Assembly (NCBI GenBank): GCA_028678635.1
Contig: JAJRDC010000034.1
Span: 1 to 5,351, forward strand
Direction of reading: 5' to 3'
Length of the DNA: 5,351 bases
Origin: Methanomicrobiales archaeon
GTDB lineage: Archaea; Halobacteriota; Methanomicrobia; Methanomicrobiales; JACTUA01
The notes beneath the pieces are model-generated. The model ran no database searches. It worked only from the letters and a program-made list of their open reading frames with translations, and was not told the origin of the DNA. This document shows positions 1 to 5,351 of this stretch, in pieces. Numbering within the stretch: the first letter of the stretch is position 1; every line of letters begins with the position of its first letter. The position numbers and the translations under genes were made by a program.

Positions 1-997
1 CGAGGAAATTGGAGTGCTGGATACGGACCTCATCTGAGAGCATGGAATAGTTCTCCCGGATCACGTTGATCTTCCGGCTCACGCTCTCGCTCCACTGGCC
101 GCTCCGGAGCACCTTCAGGGCTGTGGCATAGACCCGGGCGTAGTAGACATCCTCTGTCACCTTGATCAGGTTGTCAACCTTCTCGATGATCTCAGAGATC
201 TCTGCTGAGGTCTCCATCTGCTTCGCCATGATCGCATGGTACTGGCGCATCCGCAGGAACCGCCACAGCCGCTCGGCATGCTCGATATCGTCGTACATCT
301 TCTCCATCTGCCGCGTCAGTTCCCGGTCGTAGTACCGAAGCTCGAGGGCCTGCACGTTGGCGAACTCGATCAGGTCGATGAGATCTGTGGGGGTCTCGGG
401 GCTGCAGAGAAGAGCCGAATCCCAGGCAATGACCGTAAGATCGCGGGCCGTGTAGCTGAGCGAATTTTTCAGGATCTCGTCCCGTATCTGGGGTGAAATG
501 GGGGTCCGTTCCCCGGTCAGCAGGGGTATCGGATCGGTTGTGTCATCCCGGTGATCGGTCACATACACCGTGTAGTCCTCAAAGAATTCCGGGTCGGTGG
601 CATAGGTGGGGAGGTGCGGCCGGAGGATATCCCCCACCGTCTTCAGGTACTGCGCAAAGAACTCCGACAGTCCTTCCTGCGAAGGGAACAGGAACGCTAT
701 CTCCTCCAGTGTCGAGTAATCGCCCTCCGGGGTCTCGTAGGCAAGGCAGAGACTGATGGCCCCGATATCGTACACCCTGGCCACCACTGTGAACTCGAAG
801 GGCCGCCCGTTCCTCTCCATCCGGACCGGTTGCAGACGGATCGTCAGCGGCGGGTCCTCGATCATGATGGACTTCTGCGCGACCCGGAGGAGGCTCGTCC
901 GGGCAGTGGGATACCCATGGGCCAGCTCACGTTCCAGCCAGTCCAGGTCGAACTCCCTGCCGATATCATAGATCCGGTAAAAACGGAGTGCTATCAC
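1..997 (-). CDS. Partial conserved protein, possibly RMD1/YagE (DUF155)-like; C-terminus beyond left edge
   Basis: Reading the minus strand from GTG at 997 gives 332 uninterrupted codons to the window edge. An in-frame TAG lies upstream with no other plausible start between, and a purine-rich SD-like stretch (GAGGGAAGGA, 1001-1010) precedes the GTG, so this start is well supported. The N-terminal half (about 1-170) looks alpha/beta, with strands such as FTVVARVYDIGAISLCLAY (69-87). The second half is largely helical and charged. Residues about 225-332 look like amphipathic or coiled-coil helices, with YYARVYATALKVL (285-297) followed by RKINVIRENYSMLSDEVRIQHSNFL (308-332, shown in part: RKINVIRENY). 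That pattern of a 'K-x-x-x-I-x-E-x-Y' helix followed by 'H-S-x-x-L' recalls the end of the DUF155/RMD1 helical region, which normally leads into a C-terminal membrane hairpin. This family call is from memory of the pattern and is weak. The function is unknown. Confidence 0.85.
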   Translation of the reverse strand, partial: MIALRFYRIYDIGREFDLDWLERELAHGYPTARTSLLRVAQKSIMIEDPPLTIRLQPVRMERNGRPFEFTVVARVYDIGAISLCLAYETPEGDYSTLEEIAFLFPSQEGLSEFFAQYLKTVGDILRPHLPTYATDPEFFEDYTVYVTDHRDDTTDPIPLLTGERTPISPQIRDEILKNSLSYTARDLTVIAWDSALLCSPETPTDLIDLIEFANVQALELRYYDRELTRQMEKMYDDIEHAERLWRFLRMRQYHAIMAKQMETSAEISEIIEKVDNLIKVTEDVYYARVYATALKVLRSGQWSESVSRKINVIRENYSMLSDEVRIQHSNFL

Positions 998-1000
998 GGT

Positions 1001-1010
1001 TCCTTCCCTC
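1001..1010 (-). promoter_or_regulatory. Shine-Dalgarno-like site for the GTG-started gene
   Basis: On the minus strand GAGGGAAGGA ends 3 nt before the GTG at 997; its GAGGG core is 8 nt from the start codon. It supports GTG as the true start and indicates a leadered transcript, unlike the two leaderless-looking genes to the right. Confidence 0.5.
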
Positions 1011-1060
1011 TGTGGGGGCTGGTGCGGGTTTCTGCCACTATTGAACACCTACGGAAATGC

Positions 1061-1067
1061 TACATAA
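1061..1067 (-). promoter_or_regulatory. Candidate TATA box for the left-edge gene
   Basis: The minus strand reads AAGGATTATGTAG here: a purine-rich BRE-like AAGGA followed by TTATGTA. It is the most AT-rich patch of this gap. Usual archaeal spacing would place the transcription start near 1036-1040, giving a 5' leader of about 40 nt that contains the SD-like site. It is a degenerate TATA match, so this is tentative. Confidence 0.3.
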
Positions 1068-1098
1068 TCCTTGCGGTGTGCCCTTTCCCGGGAGCCAT

Positions 1099-1110
1099 AC
1101 CGTTCACGGT
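1099..1110. repeat. Short perfect inverted repeat, possible operator
   Basis: ACCGT-TC-ACGGT is a perfect 5-bp inverted repeat with a 2-bp spacer. It sits about 32 bp upstream (in the minus-strand sense) of the candidate TATA box at 1061-1067, a location suited to a regulator site. A 10-bp symmetric match also occurs by chance in GC-rich DNA, so this is only a candidate. Confidence 0.25.
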
Positions 1111-1212
1111 CTCCGCGTTTCCTTCACCTGCCACGTGTCGGGGACGGCAGCTTCGCAGGCCGGTGGGGATGTGCCCTCATTGCCCCCACTTCCCAGGCCC
1201 CGATTACCGGCG

Positions 1213-1227
1213 GATGCCGTCGGCACC
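1213..1227 (-). terminator. Weak 3' hairpin directly after the ABC ATPase stop codon
   Basis: On the minus strand GGTGCC-GAC-GGCATC can fold into a 6-bp stem with one G-U pair and a 3-nt loop, starting at the base after the TGA. No T-run follows, and archaeal termination normally relies on U-rich tracts, so it may be an mRNA-end structure or chance. Confidence 0.2.
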
Positions 1228-1902
1228 TCACCCGCTCCTGACTATCTTCCCGTCCCGGAGCTGGATGATCCGGTGGAAGTACTCCTTGTGCCACTCCTCG
1301 TGGGAGACCATCACGATCGTCTGCTGCATCTGCCGGTTAATCTCCTTGAAGAGTTCCAGCACCATGCGGGAGTTTTCTGTGTCCAGGTTAGCGCAGGGCT
1401 CGTCGGCAAAGAGGATGTCCGGCCGGTTCACGACGGCCCGGGCAACGGCCACTCGCTGCTGTTGCCCGCCGGAGAGTTCACTGGGGAGGTGGCCGCGGCG
1501 ATCGCAGAGCCCGATGCGCTGCAGGATGTCGGCACTGGCCTCCCGGTACTGCGGCTCTGTGCGATCCACGCGGAGCATTGCCGGGAGGCTCACATTCTCA
1601 AGGACGGTCAGTTCCGGGACCAGGGCGTAGTCCTGGAAGACGTACCCCAGCTTGTAGAGCCGGAACATGGTCCGCTCCCAGTCAGTGAGGCGCCCCATGT
1701 CCCTCCCATCGATCCGGATCGAGCCGCTGGTAGGATGATCCAGCAGGCCGAGCAGGTGCAGGAGGGTTGATTTCCCGCTGCCGCTCGGGCCCATGATCCC
1801 GACAAATTCCCCCTTCGCAATGTCAAGATCCACGCCGTCCAGGGCTTTCACTTCGATGTTGCCCATCGGGTAAATCTTTCGCAGGTTCTCCGTCCGGATC
1901 AT
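1228..1902 (-). CDS. ABC transporter ATP-binding protein, LolD/MacB type
   Basis: This 224-residue cytoplasmic ATPase powers the permease encoded just upstream. All motifs are present: Walker A GPSGSGKST (38-46), Q-loop Gln90, signature LSGGQQQR (143-150), Walker B ILFADEP with catalytic Glu168 (163-169), D-loop ANLD (171-174) and H-loop His201. The length and the N-terminal layout, including the LLGLLDHPTSG segment (50-60), are typical of LolD/MacB/FtsE-class ATPases, whose permeases are of the four-helix FtsX type. The D-loop region reads CANLD where bacterial members commonly have TGNLD; function should be preserved. The ATG follows the permease stop by 4 nt, with a GAGGG motif (1912-1916) inside the permease 3' end, so translation is probably coupled. 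The substrate cannot be predicted from the ATPase. Family assignment is very secure. Confidence 0.97.
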   Translation of the reverse strand: MIRTENLRKIYPMGNIEVKALDGVDLDIAKGEFVGIMGPSGSGKSTLLHLLGLLDHPTSGSIRIDGRDMGRLTDWERTMFRLYKLGYVFQDYALVPELTVLENVSLPAMLRVDRTEPQYREASADILQRIGLCDRRGHLPSELSGGQQQRVAVARAVVNRPDILFADEPCANLDTENSRMVLELFKEINRQMQQTIVMVSHEEWHKEYFHRIIQLRDGKIVRSG

Positions 1903-1906
1903 CCCG

Positions 1907-3121
1907 TCACGCCCTCATGGACTTCTGGATATCTTCCATCGACACGCGCCATGCGGGAATATAGCCGGCGACGATGGCCGCTCCGAGGAGGATCAGGGAG
2001 TTGGTGACGAGATCCATCGGCGTCAGGTACAGGTATGCAGACCACTCGGGTGTCACGATGGGATGCAGGGCCATGTAGATGGCGAGGAGTATGGTGATAA
2101 CGATCCCGAGCCCGATGCCCAGGACCGCCAGGATGATGACCTGGAACCCGTAGTTATGCATGATGACCTCCTTGTCCACGCCGATCGCCTTCAGGATCCC
2201 GATCTGCTTGCGGTTGTTGATGGTTTTTATCGTGATGACAATGAAGAGTACGATCGTCGTGATGACGATACTCACGATCAGGGAGACCAGGTTGATGATC
2301 TCAAAGCTCTGGAGCACCCTCCCCAGGCTCTTGGAGAGGAGGTCCGCCGTGGTCTGGACCTTCTCCGAGACCCCGTACTGCTGGAGCTCGTCCTTGATGA
2401 ACTTCTCGGTGAAGCCGGGTTTTGCCTTGACGGTGATATAGTCGGCCCGGTCCAGGGCCTGACCCTCCACCAGCTCCATATCGGTCATGGTGGTGTAGAC
2501 CGTGCTGTCCGCCTGGCTCCAGCCAGTGGAGTAGATCCCCTTGACCCGGTAGTCCTTCGTGTACCCGTTCCCATACTCGATGGTGATGGAGTCCCCGACC
2601 CTGACCCCTCCGAGGGATGGCTGGAACTCATCCTCCTGCCGGATCGATGCGTCCCCGGCAACCGGCTTGCCGATGATCACCTCCCCGGTATCTCCGTCGC
2701 CCAGGTAGCTCCCTGCGATCATCTTGGTGTACAGCGGGGAGACGATCTTCTCATCTGTCGGCGAGATGGCCCGGACAGAAACGCCCAGCAACCGCTGCCG
2801 GTATTTCAGCGTGGCCCCTTTCGATATGTGGGGGGTTGCCCGCGCGACGCCGGGCATCCCGTTGATGAGGTCAAGGGTTGCCGAAAGGTCGGTGATGTAC
2901 TGATCCCCCGGCTTGGGGCTGACGAGGACGTTCCCGACCTCGTAATCCACGACCTGTTTGGTGATGCTCTGCCCGATCCCGTTGAAGAGGGCGGGGAGGA
3001 AGATCATGTTGGTGAAGCAGAGCGAGACGATCAGGACCGTAAGGAGGGCGCTGGTCCTGCTTCCCCGCTGGAGCGATCGCAGGGAGAGCAGGAACGCGAC
3101 CTTCAGTTCTTTTTTACCCAT
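1907..3121 (-). CDS. ABC transporter permease, MacB/FtsX family
   Basis: This 404-residue membrane protein has the full MacB-type layout. A basic cytoplasmic N-terminus is followed by TM1 (about 24-47), a large extracytoplasmic domain of about 225 residues (48-274, MacB_PCD-like), then TM2 (275-299), TM3 (325-350) and TM4 (370-390). The cytoplasmic loop after TM2 carries the FtsX-family coupling helix region INNRKQIGILKAIGV (301-315), and the protein ends in the usual amphipathic tail PAWRVSMEDIQKSMRA (389-404). Such permeases form homodimers that transmit ATP-driven movement across the membrane (MacB, LolCE, FtsX) instead of forming a classic channel. The start overlaps the end of the upstream gene by 19 nt. 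A GGTG motif (3129-3132) lies 7 nt before the ATG. It is very likely co-expressed with the Ig-like protein and the ATPase. Whether it exports, extracts lipoproteins or signals is unknown. Confidence 0.95.
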   Translation of the reverse strand: MGKKELKVAFLLSLRSLQRGSRTSALLTVLIVSLCFTNMIFLPALFNGIGQSITKQVVDYEVGNVLVSPKPGDQYITDLSATLDLINGMPGVARATPHISKGATLKYRQRLLGVSVRAISPTDEKIVSPLYTKMIAGSYLGDGDTGEVIIGKPVAGDASIRQEDEFQPSLGGVRVGDSITIEYGNGYTKDYRVKGIYSTGWSQADSTVYTTMTDMELVEGQALDRADYITVKAKPGFTEKFIKDELQQYGVSEKVQTTADLLSKSLGRVLQSFEIINLVSLIVSIVITTIVLFIVITIKTINNRKQIGILKAIGVDKEVIMHNYGFQVIILAVLGIGLGIVITILLAIYMALHPIVTPEWSAYLYLTPMDLVTNSLILLGAAIVAGYIPAWRVSMEDIQKSMRA

Positions 3122-4410
3122 GGGAGGGCACCGCCCCCCTTCTTCCTCGGGAGGTACCAGTACCGGTACAGGCAGAATCCCAGGATGCCCAGGCCCAGGA
3201 TCCCGAGGAGGATGGTCCCGGTATGATCCGTGGGAGGTACCCTCAGGGAGAGCTGCCTTTCCACGACATGCGCCCCCAGGTCATCGGTATAACTGATCGT
3301 GATATTGTAAGGGTAGTTCCCCGTTTTCAGGCCTTCGAGGAAGAACAGGGCAGGGGCATCGTTCCCTGGCTTGATCTTCCCGATAAATGCCTCTTTGGTG
3401 CCTTCAGCGGCAAGGTCGATCCGGGCCGAGACCGCCTTTGCCTCTCCGGTACCGGTATTTTCTATCCGAACCGTGAGGTCAAAGGGCGTATGTTCTGTGA
3501 GCCGCTGCGGGTTGGTATCCACCGATACAAAGCCCAGCTCGCTCTTCCCCTTCATGACCACATTGATGGAGGTGGTATCCCGGTGGATGGTCCCGTCGAC
3601 CGCGCTGTACTGGAGGGTGACCGGGACCTGGATCAGGCCGGGAGCGGTCTGTTTGTCGGAGAGGAGGGTAATGACCTCGGTCTTCTCGGCACCGGCAGGG
3701 ATCGTGCCTACATGGTGGAGATCAGTATCCCTGGGTGCAATCCAGGTACTGAAGTTCCCGACCCTGAGGGTGACTTCGTTCGCAAGAAGCTGCCCGTCAT
3801 TCCTGACCATGAGCGTGACCGGTACCTCATCGCCTGGATTCACGGAATCCGGGAGGTGACTCTCCATGATGAGGATCGCCTGTTTCTGGACCCCGACCGG
3901 CGAGTTGACGTTGACCGGGATGGGATACTTGACGCTGGTGCCGTCCGGGATGCGTATCCAGACTTCAGGGAAGTAGAGCCCTGTCTGTGCGGGGGCCCTG
4001 ACCAGGAAGGTGAGCGGGATGGACTGGCCGGGCCCGAGGGCGCCGACATGCTGGAAATTGCCCTCCAGGACCTGCATCCCGTTCCCGTACATGTACACAG
4101 ACTCCACGAGCACGGGGATGTCCTTTGTCGTCGAGGTGGTGGTGGTGCCCCCCCCGGTGGTAGTGTCCACCAGGGATTCAGTCTCACTTGACTCCTTTGC
4201 CGTATTGGTGATGGTGATCGTGATGGTCCCCTGATCACCGGGCAGGAGGATTGCCGGTGTCACCTCAAAGGAGCTGATGGTAACCGTTGGATCCCGTGCA
4301 ACGGCATCCGCCGCAGAGGGCATGACCGCCAGGATGAGGATGAGACCCACCCCGAGGATGAGGCCCCTCCAGGCCGTCCTCCCGGCTCCATTGATAGGAA
4401 GCATCGTCAT
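3103..4410 (-). CDS. Secreted, membrane-anchored Ig-like surface protein (COG1361-like), putative partner of the ABC permease
   Basis: The protein has about 435 residues; numbers here count from the ATG at 4419. A hydrophobic signal segment (about 19-40, ending PSAADAVA) precedes three predicted beta-sandwich Ig-like/CARDB/NEW3-type modules: about 44-171, 181-290 and 294-394. Each opens with a 'P-x-x-x-x-P/H-G/T-x' edge followed by alternating strands such as TITITITNT, VPVTLMVRNDG and FDLTVRIENTGTGEA. A C-terminal TM helix (400-418) and a basic tail (RKKGGG...KKN) anchor it with the body outside. Module 1 carries a Thr/Gly/Ser-rich insert (80-98). N-glycosylation sequons occur at N222 and N372. 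Upstream ATGs lie at 4419, 4410 and 4404; the TATA box at 4437-4444 would place the transcript start near 4413, so 4410 or 4404 is favoured. The frame stays open further to 4827, but that part is Arg/Ser/Pro-rich and overlaps the hydrolase gene, so it is rejected. The function is unknown; it is probably an accessory or receptor subunit of the transporter. Confidence 0.9.
   Translation of the reverse strand: MTMLPINGAGRTAWRGLILGVGLILILAVMPSAADAVARDPTVTISSFEVTPAILLPGDQGTITITITNTAKESSETESLVDTTTGGGTTTTSTTKDIPVLVESVYMYGNGMQVLEGNFQHVGALGPGQSIPLTFLVRAPAQTGLYFPEVWIRIPDGTSVKYPIPVNVNSPVGVQKQAILIMESHLPDSVNPGDEVPVTLMVRNDGQLLANEVTLRVGNFSTWIAPRDTDLHHVGTIPAGAEKTEVITLLSDKQTAPGLIQVPVTLQYSAVDGTIHRDTTSINVVMKGKSELGFVSVDTNPQRLTEHTPFDLTVRIENTGTGEAKAVSARIDLAAEGTKEAFIGKIKPGNDAPALFFLEGLKTGNYPYNITISYTDDLGAHVVERQLSLRVPPTDHTGTILLGILGLGILGFCLYRYWYLPRKKGGGALPWVKKN
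4135..4161. repeat. C8/G8 homopolymer flanked by GGT trinucleotide repeats inside the Ig-like gene
   Basis: On the plus strand four GGT units (4135-4146) plus a G are followed by eight consecutive C (4148-4155) and then GGTGGT. In the coding direction this is ACC-type codons, then G8, then ACC repeats. It encodes a Thr-Thr-Gly-Gly-Gly-Thr-Thr-Thr-Thr stretch in the first Ig-like module. Both elements are prone to replication slippage. Confidence 0.8.
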
Positions 4411-4436
4411 CAGTGCCATAGGGGTCAGCTGGAATG

Positions 4437-4444
4437 ATATATAA
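4437..4444 (-). promoter_or_regulatory. TATA box of the surface-protein/ABC operon
   Basis: The minus strand reads CTCTTATATATCATTCC, with TTATATAT at 4444-4437, a near-ideal archaeal TATA element in GC-rich surroundings. The usual 24-31 bp spacing puts transcription initiation at about 4413. That is downstream of the first in-frame ATG (4419) and just before the ATGs at 4410 and 4404. The upstream flank (GCTCTC) is not a purine-rich BRE. It should drive the three genes down to 1228. Confidence 0.7.
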
Positions 4445-4478
4445 GAGAGCCGCCCAGGCCACCTCACGGCCGCACTTT

Positions 4479-4515
4479 CCTCCTCCGGGGAGGTGGACCG
4501 GGCAGCACCCGGACC
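4479..4515 (-). terminator. Two adjacent GC-rich hairpins after the hydrolase gene
   Basis: The stretch 4495-4515 folds as GG-A-CCGGG / CAGCA loop / CCCGG-A-CC (5-bp stem plus 2 bp beyond an A-A mismatch). The stretch 4479-4493 folds as CCTCC / TCCGG loop / GGAGG. Both lie 14-50 bp past the hydrolase stop and upstream of the next TATA box. Neither is followed by a T-run on the minus strand, so a terminator role is only suggested by position. Confidence 0.25.
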
Positions 4516-4528
4516 CGCAGATGCACTC

Positions 4529-5209
4529 TCACCTGCCCTGCGCCGGGGACAGGAACTCCCGTAGCATCGCGGATGCCTCCGGCCCCACCGGCTCGCCATG
4601 TCCGGAAAGGAGGATATCAAAGTCCAGGGAGGCGATCTTCGACAGGGATCTCCGCGCCTCCTCCTGGCGGGCAGAGAACCGTTCCGATGGCTCCTGGATC
4701 CTGCCACCCGGTGTAAGAAGCGCATCGCCGGTGAAGAGCACCTTCTCTTCCGGATCGAACAGGCAGATGCTGCCCGGCGTATGGCCGGGGGTGTGGACGC
4801 AGGTGAGACCCGCCAGGGTATCTCCATCCCGGAGAAGGATGCCCGGCCGGACCGGTGACCACCCCAGGAACGGTTTCACCATCCGGATCAGGACCGACCG
4901 GGGCCAGGGTGGCAGGGGCATGGCACGCTCTCCGGACAGGTACGGGGCATCAGCCTCGTGGATCGCTACCCGTGCACCGGTCGCCTTCGCCAGGGCCGGG
5001 ACGTTCCCCACATGGTCCATGTGGTAATGGGTCAGGATGATGGTGCGGAGGTCCGCGGGGGTGCGGTGCAGCGTGTTCCTGATGTATGCCAGGGTCCGCC
5101 CTGAGGTCCGTGGCAAGCCCGTATCGATCAGGACAAGGCTGTCACGGTCAATGAGGTAACAGTTCCCCCGCATCCCGTCGATCCTGTGGATCCGGGATGT
5201 GATCTCCAT
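4529..5209 (-). CDS. Metallo-beta-lactamase-fold metallohydrolase (COG0491-like)
   Basis: This is a 226-residue, probably cytoplasmic, binuclear-metal hydrolase. The metal ligands are all visible: HYHMDH (H61, H63, D65, H66), H143 in TPGHTPGS, D162 in FTGDAL and H204 in LSGHGEP. The N-terminal strand motif LVLIDTGLP (25-33) is also typical. It lacks a signal peptide and the C-terminal substrate domain of true glyoxalase II, so the substrate is unassigned; this fold covers thioesterases, lactonases and other hydrolases. ATG at 5209 is preferred because family homology begins right there (MEITSRIHRIDG) and a TATA-like TTTATCC begins 31 bp upstream, consistent with a leaderless mRNA; no SD is present. 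The frame is open up to 5299, but the extra 30 residues are Arg/Pro/Leu-rich and cover the promoter. It lies about 110 bp from the ABC operon and has its own promoter, so a functional link is not indicated. Confidence 0.94.
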   Translation of the reverse strand: MEITSRIHRIDGMRGNCYLIDRDSLVLIDTGLPRTSGRTLAYIRNTLHRTPADLRTIILTHYHMDHVGNVPALAKATGARVAIHEADAPYLSGERAMPLPPWPRSVLIRMVKPFLGWSPVRPGILLRDGDTLAGLTCVHTPGHTPGSICLFDPEEKVLFTGDALLTPGGRIQEPSERFSARQEEARRSLSKIASLDFDILLSGHGEPVGPEASAMLREFLSPAQGR

Positions 5210-5233
5210 GGGGAAACGTGGGAAGCGGAGAGA

Positions 5234-5240
5234 GGATAAA
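5234..5240 (-). promoter_or_regulatory. TATA box of the metallohydrolase gene
   Basis: The minus strand reads GGCTTTATCCTCTC, with TTTATCC at 5240-5234. Its first T is 31 bp upstream of the ATG at 5209, the expected distance between an archaeal TATA box and the transcription start. This supports both the chosen start codon and leaderless translation. Confidence 0.55.
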
Positions 5241-5280
5241 GCCAGCGCCCGTGGAACGAATGGGCGGAGACGGGCTGGTG

Positions 5281-5295
5281 GGGGCCGGCAGCCCC
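5281..5295 (-). terminator. Hairpin after the right-edge gene
   Basis: GGGGC-TGCCG-GCCCC on the minus strand forms a perfect 5-bp stem with a 5-nt loop, 6 nt after the stop codon at 5302-5304. There is no T-run after it, so a role in termination is a guess from position. Confidence 0.25.
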
Positions 5296-5301
5296 TCACC
5301 G

Positions 5302-5351
5302 TCAGCGGGTGACGATCCGCTGCATGAGCGCCATGATGCCGGGCCGCGTCC
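5302..5351 (-). CDS. C-terminal end of an unidentified gene entering from the right
   Basis: One minus-strand frame is open from the window edge to TGA at 5302-5304 and reads TRPGIMALMQRIVTR. The stop lies about 62 bp before the hydrolase TATA box, and a hairpin follows it, which fits a gene end. Only 15 codons are visible, far too few to assign a family, and an open frame of this length could be chance. Confidence 0.4.
   Translation of the reverse strand, partial: TRPGIMALMQRIVTR

Larger units (their letters stand above)
998..1227. other. Intergenic gap between ABC ATPase and left-edge gene
   Basis: This 230-bp stretch holds no convincing gene. Minus-strand ATGs here give only frames of about 12-18 codons without family character. 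It contains the candidate TATA box and SD of the downstream gene, a short perfect inverted repeat at 1099-1110, a CACGTG palindrome at 1132-1137, and a small hairpin right after the ATPase stop. It therefore probably separates two transcription units. Confidence 0.5.

Noticed and set aside
1132..1137. CACGTG palindrome in the intergenic gap
   Set aside because: A 6-bp palindrome is expected by chance, and no archaeal regulator known to me can be tied to it here.
551..1630. 359-codon plus-strand open frame
   Set aside because: It runs antisense across the left-edge gene, the intergenic gap and the ABC ATPase, whose motifs are unmistakable. Its Arg/Ser/Pro-rich composition is typical of a shadow frame.
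1057..1770. 237-codon plus-strand frame covering the intergenic gap
   Set aside because: Most of it is antisense to the ABC ATPase; the remaining part has no SD or TATA support and no family character.
2063..3226. 387-codon plus-strand open frame opposite the permease
   Set aside because: It is the antisense of a clear MacB/FtsX permease. Its Asp/Val/Leu/Gly-rich composition is what high-GC codon use produces on the opposite strand, and no domain or promoter is visible.
3223..4191. 322-codon plus-strand open frame opposite the surface protein
   Set aside because: It is antisense to a gene with a signal peptide, Ig-like modules and an anchor, and lacks any recognisable domain.
4420..4827. 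N-terminal extension of the surface-protein frame
   Set aside because: It would bury the signal peptide about 150 residues in, overlaps the hydrolase gene in another frame, crosses the TATA box and is Arg/Ser/Pro-rich.
5210..5299. 30-residue N-terminal extension of the metallohydrolase
   Set aside because: Arg/Pro/Leu-rich, covers the TATA box and the upstream hairpin, and hydrolase homology begins at the ATG at 5209.

Overview
The window looks like high-GC chromosomal DNA from a methanogenic euryarchaeon, most likely a Methanomicrobiales relative. This is inferred from three things: archaeal-style TATA elements placed about 31-34 bp before the chosen ATG codons, leaderless starts without Shine-Dalgarno (SD) motifs on two genes, and an Ig-like surface protein of the COG1361 'S-layer domain' kind next to an ABC exporter. 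No 16S gene or methanogenesis gene is present, so the taxonomy is tentative. Every gene I can support lies on the minus strand, so the map is best read from right to left.

Right to left: (1) 5302-5351, the last 15 codons of an unidentified gene entering from the right. (2) 4529-5209, a complete metallo-beta-lactamase-fold hydrolase with all expected metal ligands and its own TATA box. (3) A spacer of about 110 bp with weak hairpins and a strong TATA element. (4) 3103-4410, a secreted and membrane-anchored protein with about three Ig-like beta-sandwich domains. (5) 1907-3121, a MacB/FtsX-type permease overlapping the previous gene by 19 nt. (6) 1228-1902, the matching LolD/MacB-type ATPase, 4 nt after the permease. 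(7) A non-coding gap, 998-1227, with a possible promoter and a 12-bp inverted repeat. (8) 1-997, a gene starting at GTG that runs out of the left edge, possibly a distant RMD1/YagE (DUF155)-like protein.

Genes 4-6 form one tight transcription unit: surface Ig-like protein, permease, ATPase. The permease and ATPase are recognisable as a mechanotransmission-type (MacB/LolCDE/FtsEX-like) ABC system. The Ig-like protein takes the place where bacterial MacAB systems carry the MacA adaptor. Its substrate and role are unknown, and this is the most interesting part of the window. No mobile element, CRISPR array, tRNA, rRNA or defence system was seen.
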